A stretch of 64,000 nucleotides of DNA, taken from assembly GCF_015352425.1 (NCBI RefSeq), contig NZ_JADKNH010000019.1, positions 1-64,000 on the forward strand, read 5' to 3'. Of this stretch, positions 54,373 to 62,532 are shown one piece after another (position 1 is the first letter of the stretch; the number at the start of each line of letters is the position of its first letter). The notes under the pieces were generated by a model that made no database searches, was not told the origin of the DNA, and saw only the letters and a list, made by a program, of their open reading frames with translations. Origin of the DNA: Fusibacter ferrireducens. GTDB lineage: Bacteria > Bacillota > Clostridia > Peptostreptococcales > Acidaminobacteraceae. A program made the translations under genes and the position numbers.

Positions 54373-55344
54373 ATGAAAATGTATCGATTGATGGGAATCC
54401 TATTAATGCTTGAAAATACAACAACTTTGACTGCAAAAGAGCTTGCTGATCACTTTGAAGTCTCTATTAGGACGATCTATAGAGATTTGGATATACTCTC
54501 TCAAGCCGGTTTTTCAATTGTAACTGAAAGTGGTCATGGCGGTGGTATTTCGCTTATGAATTCCAAAAGAATTCAACTCAAAGCGATGGATGAAAATGAA
54601 ATTTTAAGCTTAGTTCAAAAAATAATCGTGAAGGATTCTAAAGACGTCATTTCAGAAAATATTGCGCTTAAGATAAGAGGCCAGTTGACAGAGGACTCTC
54701 AAAAGAAGTTTGATATCTTAAAGAAAGCGATGCTTGTAGATCACACTACTTGGGATGGCAAGGACTATTCTGTTGGAGAGAAGAGAACGCTCATTCAAAA
54801 GGCCATTTTGAATCAACTGAAAATGAAAGTGGATTATGAAGGCAATCGGGGACTGACAATTAATCGCATCATTCACCCGTTGGGGCTGGCTCAAAAAAAT
54901 CAACAATGGTATTTAGTGGCTTATTGCGAAATGAGAGAGGATTACAGAGTTTTTAAATTGTCGAAAATGATCATGCTAAAACTTTGTGATATCACTTTTA
55001 AAGTGCCACCACATTTTGATCTTGAAGTGTTCTGGGATGAATCCGTCAAACGTCGTATGGGGGCTAAAAATAGACATGCTCTCAGTGAAGGTGAGAAGTT
55101 TCCAGGGAGTGGATATCCAGTCGAGTTGGCATGTGATCAAAATTTTTTGAACTATTTGGATGCTTTTGAAATGTTAACCAGTTACGGGAGTGTACATACC
55201 TTTAATCTGATCAATGAAGATGTAGCCATGTCACAGCTTTTTTTACACTGTGATGCCATCAAAATTATTTCTCCTGATGCTCTTAGAAATAGAATTCAGA
55301 GGAAGGCTGAAATGATCTTAAAAAAGAATTTTAATATTGGCTGA
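54373..55344 (+). CDS. YafY-type transcriptional regulator (HTH + WYL)
   Basis: 323 residues. The N-terminal HTH_11 domain (about 1-60) contains LTAKELADHFEVSIRTIYRDLDIL and SGHGGGISLM. The WYL domain (about 135-215) contains NRIIHPLGLAQKNQQWYLVAYCEMREDYRVFKLSKM. WYL proteins usually sense nucleic-acid-derived or small ligands and control one or a few genes. The neighbouring GyrI-like ligand-binding protein, 95 bases downstream, is the likely target gene, a pairing often seen in Bacillota. Confidence 0.88.
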   Translation: MKMYRLMGILLMLENTTTLTAKELADHFEVSIRTIYRDLDILSQAGFSIVTESGHGGGISLMNSKRIQLKAMDENEILSLVQKIIVKDSKDVISENIALKIRGQLTEDSQKKFDILKKAMLVDHTTWDGKDYSVGEKRTLIQKAILNQLKMKVDYEGNRGLTINRIIHPLGLAQKNQQWYLVAYCEMREDYRVFKLSKMIMLKLCDITFKVPPHFDLEVFWDESVKRRMGAKNRHALSEGEKFPGSGYPVELACDQNFLNYLDAFEMLTSYGSVHTFNLINEDVAMSQLFLHCDAIKIISPDALRNRIQRKAEMILKKNFNIG

Positions 55345-55439
55345 CATATAGGTGTCAGTCAATATGATTTAAACTGTATATAGCGATGACAAAGACGCAT
55401 CCAAATTATTTATAAGTTCTTTTTATGAGGAGGTAGATT

Positions 55440-55883
55440 ATGAATTATCAGATGGTTAGTTTTGAATCTAAAAAGATAGTAGGCATGGCTTATACCGGGA
55501 AAAATCAAAATTCGGTGCTTGTTGATCTTTGGAAAGTTTTTATGAAAAGATATCAAGAAGTTGAGCATACAGCCTCTGAGGTAATGTATGGTATTAGCTA
55601 TGATTACTCAGGAGACGGTAAATTTTCATATTTAGCTGGCGTCGAAGTGGACACAGTAACTCAATTGCCCAATGGCATGATTTTAAAAGAAATTCCCGGA
55701 AGAAAATATGCGGTTTTTACATTTAGAGATCAACTCTCCAAGATGCCCGCTTTTTTTGATCAAATTTACAATGTATATTTACCTGAAAATAATTTGACAG
55801 CAGACTTGGATATATCATTTGAGTACTATGACGAACGCTTTTCCAAAACGGGTGAATGTGATATTTACATTCCCGTAAAGTAA
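55440..55883 (+). CDS. GyrI-like small-molecule-binding protein
   Basis: 147 residues of the AraC effector-binding/SHV-domain fold: LVDLWKVFMKRYQEVEH, MYGISYDYSGDGKFSYLAGVEVD, LKEIPGRKYAVFTFRDQL and a C-terminal CDIYIPVK. Such stand-alone domains bind hydrophobic or cyclic ligands and some act as hydrolases. AGGAGG precedes the ATG. Probably regulated by the preceding WYL protein. Confidence 0.85.
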   Translation: MNYQMVSFESKKIVGMAYTGKNQNSVLVDLWKVFMKRYQEVEHTASEVMYGISYDYSGDGKFSYLAGVEVDTVTQLPNGMILKEIPGRKYAVFTFRDQLSKMPAFFDQIYNVYLPENNLTADLDISFEYYDERFSKTGECDIYIPVK

Positions 55884-55894
55884 AAATTAATAAC

Positions 55895-55923
55895 TTGACG
55901 CATTGAATTGATTATGCTATTCT
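55895..55923 (+). promoter_or_regulatory. Candidate promoter of an attenuated leader
   Basis: TTGACG, 17-nt spacer, TATTCT, starting 12 bases after the GyrI-like stop. Confidence 0.5.
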
Positions 55924-55929
55924 TTGTCA

Positions 55930-56004
55930 TGTAAGGCAGATTTTTTCGGGCGATTGCAGTAAGTAAGACTTATGGGCCAAGTTTTTGGACATAGGTCTTT
56001 TTTT
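55930..56004 (+). ncRNA. Short leader RNA ending in a terminator, before the CDF gene
   Basis: About 35 bases (AGGCAGATTTTTTCGGGCG...) precede a terminator: AGACTTATG (55966-55975 region) with CATAGGTCT and seven T. It could be an attenuator/riboswitch acting on the metal exporter, a small RNA, or simply the GyrI-like gene's terminator with a chance promoter. I recognise no known riboswitch class. Confidence 0.4.
55966..56004 (+). terminator. Intrinsic terminator upstream of the CDF gene
   Basis: 9-bp stem AGACTTATG/CATAGGTCT (one G-U) extended by CCA/TGG, with TTTTTTT. Confidence 0.8.
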
Positions 56005-56080
56005 ATTTGTTTAAAAAGCTATTTTTTTGTTTAAATAATAGATAGATTATTTTTTTGTTATGGATATAAAGGAATTCCTA

Positions 56081-56109
56081 TTGACTCTATGATTACTATA
56101 GGGTATAAG
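56081..56109 (+). promoter_or_regulatory. Promoter of the CDF gene
   Basis: TTGACT, 17-nt spacer, TATAAG; start near 56116. Confidence 0.7.
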
Positions 56110-56210
56110 CTTGTTACATAAATGAAATAGTTTGCACGTATTGATTTATGGATTTATTGATTTTGAATGCAAGAGAAAAACCGTATATTTTGTAACGAGC
56201 TTATTTTTTA
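56110..56210 (+). promoter_or_regulatory. Structured leader of the CDF gene
   Basis: CTTGTTACA (56110-56118) pairs with TGTAACGAG (56191-56199), nine pairs with one G-U, enclosing TTGCA/TGCAA pairing; the 3' strand is followed by CTTATTTTTTAT. Metal-responsive leader is possible but unproven. Confidence 0.4.
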
Positions 56211-56228
56211 TATTTAGGAGGAAAGTTA

Positions 56229-57173
56229 ATGGAAAGAGAATTGTTGAGAAGTCAACAAGCTAAAAAAGTAACTCTTGTTGGATTTTGGGCGAATGCCGGC
56301 TTATCCCTTTTAAAATTAGTAGCGGGGATTTTAGGTCGAAGTAATGCTATGATAGCGGATGGTGTACATTCCCTCTCAGATTTTTTAACGGATATCATTG
56401 TTATTATTGGATTCAAATTGACTGAAAAGCCTGAAGATCATGATCATAATTATGGGCATGATAAATACGAAACGCTAGCTACAGTTATGGTCAGTATTGC
56501 ATTGTTGGTTGCTGCAATAGGAATTTTTAAATCGGGTATGGGCAATATTATGAAAGTTGTCAGAGGTGAAACAATCCATCAACCAGGCGTTATTGCTTTG
56601 GCAGCTGCGGTTATATCTATTTTAGTTAAAGAAATTTTATATAGATATACCATTAAAATCGGCAATGAAATCAATAGTGGTGCAGTTAAAGCAAATGCTT
56701 GGCATCATCGATCCGATGCATTTTCTTCCATTGGAACAATGATCGGTATTGGTGGCGCTATTGTACTCGGCGAAAAATGGGCGATACTAGATCCAATAGC
56801 TTCTTTGGCGGTCAGCGTCTTGATTGTAAAAGTGGCTGTGGAAATTTTTTTACCAGCCATTAATGAACTTTTAGAGACATCACTTGATCCAGAAGAAATG
56901 GAATGGGTTAAAAATGTTTTAAGAAAAGAGGCTGGTGTCGTTGGCTTCCATGAAGTAAGAGCGCGTAAACTTGGAAATAAGACAGCAGTCGAATTTCACA
57001 TTATGGTAGATCCGTTGATTAATATTACCGATGCACATGATATTTCAACGGATATTGAAGATACTCTGAAAGATAAATTTGGAGAAAACAGTATTGTTAC
57101 GGTTCATATTGAGCCTTATAGTGAAGAAGAGGCGCAAAATGGATTACATTATGAAATAAATGAAAAAGCTTAA
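56229..57173 (+). CDS. CDF-family divalent metal exporter
   Basis: 314 residues, six membrane segments and a C-terminal cytoplasmic domain (about 215-300). The transport site is seen in IADGVHSLSDFLTD (helix II, His/Asp) and WHHRSDAFSSIG (helix V, HxxxD); a His-rich HDHNYGHDK sits in the loop between. CDF proteins export Zn, Fe, Mn, Co or Ni against protons; the metal is not decidable by motif. AGGAGG precedes the ATG; upstream leaders suggest metal- or stress-dependent control. Confidence 0.92.
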   Translation: MERELLRSQQAKKVTLVGFWANAGLSLLKLVAGILGRSNAMIADGVHSLSDFLTDIIVIIGFKLTEKPEDHDHNYGHDKYETLATVMVSIALLVAAIGIFKSGMGNIMKVVRGETIHQPGVIALAAAVISILVKEILYRYTIKIGNEINSGAVKANAWHHRSDAFSSIGTMIGIGGAIVLGEKWAILDPIASLAVSVLIVKVAVEIFLPAINELLETSLDPEEMEWVKNVLRKEAGVVGFHEVRARKLGNKTAVEFHIMVDPLINITDAHDISTDIEDTLKDKFGENSIVTVHIEPYSEEEAQNGLHYEINEKA

Positions 57174-57387
57174 AAAAGTGCTATAATTAGGAGATAGAAA
57201 TCATGACCAAATGAAGATGATTTCAATAAAGACAAAGTTGGTGTGGCAAAAGTCAAGAATGGATCAATCGTCTGTTAGGCAATCGCCTATATAAGAGATG
57301 GTGCTTATGGCAGTATGTGATATGGCATGTGGTGGATTGGAATTCGGAATTGACTTTTGATGCTCTAAACATTGAATTGGAGGAAAA

Positions 57388-58140
57388 ATGAAATTCATAT
57401 CATGGAATGTGAATGGCATTAGGGCTTGTGTCAAAAAGGGTTTTATGGATTACTTTAACAGTATGGATACTGATTTTTTCTGCTTGCAAGAGACAAAATT
57501 ACAGGAAGGTCAGATTGAACTTGAACTTAACGGCTATCACCAGTATTGGAATTATGCTGTCAAGAAGGGCTATTCAGGTACTGCCATATTTACAAAACAT
57601 AAACCGCTTAAAGTTCTATATGGCTTGGACATAGAAGAACATGATCAAGAGGGCCGTGTCATAACCTTGGAATACGATGATTTTTATTTGGTAACGGTAT
57701 ATACTCCTAATGCTAAAAGAGGTCTTGAAAGACTGGATTATAGAATGGTCTGGGAAGATGATTTTAGAGCTTATATTGAAACACTTAAGGCTAAAAAAGG
57801 GGTCATTGTTTGTGGTGATCTCAATGTGGCTCATAAAGAAATCGATTTAAAAAATCCAAAGACAAATACTAAAAATGCAGGATTTACGCCAGAAGAAAGA
57901 GAGAAAATGACCACACTCTTGGATCATGGTTACACAGATACGTTTAGATATTTTTATCCAGACCTTACAGATGCATATTCGTGGTGGTCCTATATGGGAG
58001 GCGCAAGAGATCGAAATGTGGGGTGGAGAATTGATTACTTTATCACCTCAAACGATTTGCAAGAGCGATTAGAAGGTGCAGAAATACACTCTGAAGTTCT
58101 GGGCAGTGATCATTGCCCTGTAGTTTTATATCTTAAATAA
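57388..58140 (+). CDS. xth: Exodeoxyribonuclease III
   Basis: 250 residues. MKFISWNVNGIRACVKKGF, CLQETKLQ (metal Glu), YTPNAKRGLERLDYR, CGDLNVAHKEIDLKNPK and the terminal GSDHCPVVL are the full set of exonuclease III/AP endonuclease motifs (Asn, Glu, Tyr, Asp, His). Repairs abasic sites and 3' blocks, in parallel with Nfo at 16320. TTGGAGG precedes the ATG. The 214-base gap before it holds no ORF I can support. Confidence 0.94.
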   Translation: MKFISWNVNGIRACVKKGFMDYFNSMDTDFFCLQETKLQEGQIELELNGYHQYWNYAVKKGYSGTAIFTKHKPLKVLYGLDIEEHDQEGRVITLEYDDFYLVTVYTPNAKRGLERLDYRMVWEDDFRAYIETLKAKKGVIVCGDLNVAHKEIDLKNPKTNTKNAGFTPEEREKMTTLLDHGYTDTFRYFYPDLTDAYSWWSYMGGARDRNVGWRIDYFITSNDLQERLEGAEIHSEVLGSDHCPVVLYLK

Positions 58141-58205
58141 ACGCATATTTTAATGACAAAAGGGTAAATTACTAATAGAGACTCAAAGCATAGGAAGTGA
58201 TTAAT

Positions 58206-60611
58206 ATGACTGGAATCTATTTTGTACTTTACTCTTTTCTTATTTACAGTTTTCTCTTTTTGTATGTATTCACATCATATATGAGTTACAAATGGTGGGG
58301 ATCTAAATTTGAAAAATACTCTCAATTCATACATGGCTTTATACTGGGACTGGGTGGTGTTATTGCCATTTCACTCATTGTCATTCTCGGTCTAAAAAAT
58401 GTGGATGATGGTCGCTTTGCTTTGATCACTTTGGCCACGCTCTTTTATGGTCCTGTTGCAGGGAGTATGAGCTTCTTAGTGATACTATGTCTTTTGCTTA
58501 TGTTAAAACGTGCCTATATATTTTTATATATAATTCTGGGCATTACTTTAATTTTAAACACGACGTTTATGAAACGTTTTTTTGATAGACGCAAGTCAAC
58601 CTATACTTATGTGACGATTTTGTTTATTGCAGCAGTTAACAATATCCTCGCTGTGATTGTGAGCATTTTTATCTCTCCAGAATATGGACAAGTGGTTGAA
58701 TCTCAGAGGCATTTTATTTTGATATTTATTCAATTTGTACTTTTGGTAATGCTTTTAAGTAGTGTTATAAAAAAAGAGAAAGCCAATGATGGCTATATTA
58801 GCGCTCTGCTCCTCTCAAAGTCTGATCTTGAAGCTCAAAATGAGGAAATTAGAGCGTTATATGAGGAGATGGCCGCCACTGAGGAAGCACTTCAAGCCAA
58901 TTATGACGAACTCTTTGAGTATCGCTGGAAGCTCGAAGAAAGCGAAAAAAGGTATAGCCGTGTTATTACAGCAAGTGAAGAGGGTTTCTTTGATTATTAT
59001 CCGGTCACTAAAGTATGGTTTGTATCGGATCGATTTTGTAATATTTTTGGGTTTGAGGCAGAGGAGAGCAACATAGTTACGAATTCCTTTTTTAATCGAT
59101 TGGGTGAAAAAGGGGCTAAAATAAGTGCCTGTTTTGACTCGCCAAAGGCTTGGCAGGAAAAAAATCGATTTTCAGAGGAAATTCAAATTTTATGTAAAGA
59201 TGAAATCTATAGATGGGCACAGATAAACGCAATTGCAGAAAGAGATGAGATTGGGCGTTTAATGCGGATCACAGGCTCTTTATTAGATATTAATCAGCGT
59301 AAGATTGAACAGGAAAAAGTGGAGTTCTATGCCTTCCATGATCCTGTAACGGGTTTTCTTAACGAGGATTACTTTGTGGAGGCCATATTGCACCACTCAG
59401 GGAAATCGTTGGTGATCTTGTATGTGGCAATTTATGATTTTAGAAGATTTGCCATGATATATGGCAGTAAAATTGCAGATATTATTCAGTATCAACTGGG
59501 CATTTATATTCATGAAATTTTTGATAAGGCGATCACATACAGCCATATTAGGTCTGGTGTTTTTGGTGTATTACTAAACGATGAGGCAGAAACGATTGAA
59601 TATATTCGGACGAATATTAAAGAACTGGAAAACTTGTACAAGCAAGATCTTTTTATTGGGAATTACAACATCAACATATCGCTGATGTTCCCCTATTGCA
59701 TTAATAATAAAGATCTTTCAATTGAAGAAGTCATGGAGCATATTGAAGTGACCTATGAACATTGTAATGATAAAAAGATCACCTATAAGCTACAAGGCTT
59801 TTCAAGCGTATACTTTAAAAATAAATCCTATATAAAACAGGTCTCTAATTACCTTTTTAAGGCTATTTCAGAAGAGTTGTTTACAGTGATGTACCAACCT
59901 CAGTTTGAGGAGGGGAGAATAATAGGCGTGGAAGCGCTTGCAAGATTAAGTCATCCTACAATGGGCTTTATCCCGCCAGATGTATTTATACCAATAGCAG
60001 AAGAGCTTGGCATTATACATGAAATAGATCAACTTATTATAAATGAGAGCTGTCAGATGATTGCAAACCTCAATAGAACAAGGGGCTGGACGCTGAAATT
60101 ATCTGTTAATCTATCTTTTTTGGACTTGATCAGTGAACAAATTATCAAGAATTTTATTGGCATTGGAGAAAGATACGGCCTCAATAAGGGTCTGCTCTCT
60201 TTTGAAATAACGGAAACGGCAATTTCTAAATATATAGAAGGCCTGCATAGCAGTTTGAAAATGATCAGTGAGGCGGGTATAAAAATAGAACTGGATGATT
60301 TTGGTACCGGCTATTCGTCATTGAAGTATCTCGGCGAACTCCCAGTAGAAGTGATCAAAATTGACAAAGCTTTTGTGGCTACCATAGAGGCGAGTCCCAA
60401 AATGAAGGGCTTGGTACAACTGATGATTGATGTAGGTCATTTATTAAATCTAACAGTAGTTGCAGAAGGCATTGAAAATATAGAGCAATTCAGAATTTTA
60501 GAATCTCTAAATTGCAATCGCTATCAAGGCTACTATTTTTCAAAACCGTTAAGTGAGCCCGACTTAATACAATTTGCTGAAGATAACTTGAATCATGATG
60601 TTAAAAAATAG
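58206..60611 (+). CDS. EAL phosphodiesterase with 5TM sensor, PAS and degenerate GGDEF
   Basis: 801 residues from the ATG at 58206 (TAGGAAGTGA upstream; a GTG at 58197 overlaps it). Five or six N-terminal membrane segments of the LytS/YhcK 5TM type (about 1-190), a coiled coil, a PAS domain (about 255-370), a GGDEF-like domain in which the signature is replaced by SGVFG (so not a cyclase), and an EAL domain (about 555-795) with EAL, the Asn in VNLSF, EITETAI, DDFGTGYSSL, KIDKAF and EGIE all intact. Inferred to hydrolyse c-di-GMP, the mirror image of the protein at 41287. Confidence 0.9.
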   Translation: MTGIYFVLYSFLIYSFLFLYVFTSYMSYKWWGSKFEKYSQFIHGFILGLGGVIAISLIVILGLKNVDDGRFALITLATLFYGPVAGSMSFLVILCLLLMLKRAYIFLYIILGITLILNTTFMKRFFDRRKSTYTYVTILFIAAVNNILAVIVSIFISPEYGQVVESQRHFILIFIQFVLLVMLLSSVIKKEKANDGYISALLLSKSDLEAQNEEIRALYEEMAATEEALQANYDELFEYRWKLEESEKRYSRVITASEEGFFDYYPVTKVWFVSDRFCNIFGFEAEESNIVTNSFFNRLGEKGAKISACFDSPKAWQEKNRFSEEIQILCKDEIYRWAQINAIAERDEIGRLMRITGSLLDINQRKIEQEKVEFYAFHDPVTGFLNEDYFVEAILHHSGKSLVILYVAIYDFRRFAMIYGSKIADIIQYQLGIYIHEIFDKAITYSHIRSGVFGVLLNDEAETIEYIRTNIKELENLYKQDLFIGNYNINISLMFPYCINNKDLSIEEVMEHIEVTYEHCNDKKITYKLQGFSSVYFKNKSYIKQVSNYLFKAISEELFTVMYQPQFEEGRIIGVEALARLSHPTMGFIPPDVFIPIAEELGIIHEIDQLIINESCQMIANLNRTRGWTLKLSVNLSFLDLISEQIIKNFIGIGERYGLNKGLLSFEITETAISKYIEGLHSSLKMISEAGIKIELDDFGTGYSSLKYLGELPVEVIKIDKAFVATIEASPKMKGLVQLMIDVGHLLNLTVVAEGIENIEQFRILESLNCNRYQGYYFSKPLSEPDLIQFAEDNLNHDVKK

Positions 60612-60630
60612 CAACTATGGATGTTGCTCA

Positions 60631-60819
60631 TTAAATACTTTTAAATTGGTTGGTTAAAGGATCATAGTAAAAACTGTGGTCCTTTAAAGTTGTAATGAGT
60701 CTGTCACAATCTAATTCTAAATCATCGCAAAGCTGATCTAATGATGCATATTGATCTCTGAGTTTCATATTGATCACGCTGACACAAATGTCTGGATCTT
60801 CAGGTAGTTTAAAAATCAT
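60631..60819 (-). CDS. DUF4250 protein
   Basis: 62 residues. KLPEDPDICVSVINMKLRDQYASLDQLCDDLELD matches DUF4250, a small clostridial family of unknown function. AAGGAGG precedes the ATG on the minus strand. Convergent with the EAL gene, whose stop is 20 bases away. Confidence 0.85.
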   Translation of the reverse strand: MIFKLPEDPDICVSVINMKLRDQYASLDQLCDDLELDCDRLITTLKDHSFYYDPLTNQFKSI

Positions 60820-61016
60820 AATAACTGTTCCTCCTTGATATTGAAGCCATACAGGCGTATGGACCTGATTTTAGGACCAGTGTACTATAAAGCATGGTAT
60901 ATATCAACATGAGATAGAAATAATCCAAAAAAAAGCATGAATTTTTAATACTCTTTTAAGTTTTTAGGCAGAAATTTATGCTATACTCGTAAAGTACTAA
61001 AAACTAAGGAGGAAAC

Positions 61017-62387
61017 ATGAATAAGAAAAGTATAATAGCTATTGCAGTGGCGGTAATTTGTATTATAGCAGGAGGTATTGGATATCCGATGGTAAAAGGA
61101 TATATGATCAAGAAAGATCCTGTTAACTATTTGCTATATGCTTCAACTCAAAATAATTCTAACGCAGTAGATGCATCTATGAAAGGCACTTTCAGCATGG
61201 ATGATGAAGCATTGAATCAAATGACGGCTTATATGTCTTCAGATCCTGAGGCGATGTCAACTTTTGTCAAGGGCATTGTCGAGGAACTCAATTTTGATGG
61301 CCGCGTTAAATTTGGAGCGGATCTAGACAATAATAAGATCGACTTTTATGAAAATATAGGGATTCAATATGGTCAAAGTAAACTATTATCTTTAGAGCTG
61401 GGATACATAGACGAGCAATTGTTTTATAGTATGCCCGAAGTGTATAGTAAGGCATTTGCAATGACCAAGAGTGAACTATTTGATTTGATTAAAGAAACAC
61501 AAGACATTGATTTATCTCAAGTAAAATGGGAAAGTTATTTGGATCTGCTCAAAATGGAAAAGGACCCAGATTATCAAGCTATCTTAAAAGATAAAGCAAA
61601 ATATGAAGAGATCATCCGTTTATTCCTAGCAGATTTAAAAGCAAATGGGAAAACGGATGTGACACTTGAAAATGGTACTGTGCTTAAGTGTGATCTTTTA
61701 GAAACGGATATCAGTTTTAAAGAAATACTGGATCTATATGTGCAGCTCTTTAAAACGGTTAAAGAAGATCAAAATGTGAAAACGCTGGTTAAGAAAAAAG
61801 CATTAGCAGCATTGGATATTGCATTAGAAACTGAAGATTATAAACTGATGATGTTGGAAGAAACAGATGTCAAAGATGCAATTGAAAGCATTAATACGGA
61901 TTTTGATACAAAATGGAATGAGATGATGGATGAGCTCATAAAAACATATGAAGAGATCCAATCAGACGCAACCCTTGCACAAGATGTGGACATTAAATAC
62001 CATATGGCTTTTGCAATTGATAATAAGTATAATTTGAGACAATATCAAATGAAAGCCAATACCAATGGTATATTAGTTGATGAGACTGTAATTTATAACG
62101 CATATGGCGATGATGTTAAATTTGATGAGACACTTGCTGCAGAGGAAACGGTATCTGTGAAAGATATGATTTTAGATCCAGATTATATGGAAACGGTTAC
62201 AGAAGATGTGATCAGCAAAGGTTTATCAGCATTTCTTTCAAGTGATGCTTTTGTAGCAACAGTAAACGACATCAAGGAAAAAGCAGCTGTTTTACCTGCT
62301 GAAGAAAGCCAACAAATTATTGAGTCGTTGGATTATGTGTTGAATAATCAGGAAATGATTATCAATATGATGCTTGGACAGTATTAA
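61017..62387 (+). CDS. Unknown extracellular protein with N-terminal membrane anchor
   Basis: 456 residues. An uncleaved-looking N-terminal membrane segment (about 5-25) is followed by an extracellular, acidic, mostly helical body with repeated Asp/Glu-Leu-Lys patterns and no Cys in an obvious pair. Related proteins of unknown function occur in Clostridia (I associate it with DUF6583, weakly). AAGGAGG precedes the ATG. Not a known enzyme; possibly an envelope-stress or adhesin-like factor. Confidence 0.65.
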   Translation: MNKKSIIAIAVAVICIIAGGIGYPMVKGYMIKKDPVNYLLYASTQNNSNAVDASMKGTFSMDDEALNQMTAYMSSDPEAMSTFVKGIVEELNFDGRVKFGADLDNNKIDFYENIGIQYGQSKLLSLELGYIDEQLFYSMPEVYSKAFAMTKSELFDLIKETQDIDLSQVKWESYLDLLKMEKDPDYQAILKDKAKYEEIIRLFLADLKANGKTDVTLENGTVLKCDLLETDISFKEILDLYVQLFKTVKEDQNVKTLVKKKALAALDIALETEDYKLMMLEETDVKDAIESINTDFDTKWNEMMDELIKTYEEIQSDATLAQDVDIKYHMAFAIDNKYNLRQYQMKANTNGILVDETVIYNAYGDDVKFDETLAAEETVSVKDMILDPDYMETVTEDVISKGLSAFLSSDAFVATVNDIKEKAAVLPAEESQQIIESLDYVLNNQEMIINMMLGQY

Positions 62388-62408
62388 AATACTATTGCGT
62401 ATATATGA

Positions 62409-62447
62409 GACACAAAAAACCTCTATGATTTAGAGGTTTTTTGTGTC
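62409..62447 (+). terminator. Terminator after the 61017 gene
   Basis: 16- to 17-bp stem GACACAAAAAACCTCT/AGAGGTTTTTTGTGTC with a short loop. Confidence 0.92.
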
Positions 62448-62532
62448 ATATCATTTGATCCTAGAAAGATTGAATATTCTTTTATTGTCAATATGAGGTA
62501 TAATGTAAGGATAAAGTACTGAGGAGTATGCC

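Noticed and set aside
55930-56004. NiCo (czcD) riboswitch
   Set aside because: Only GGCAGA...CGGGC resembles it; the RNA is far too short for the four-way junction of that class.
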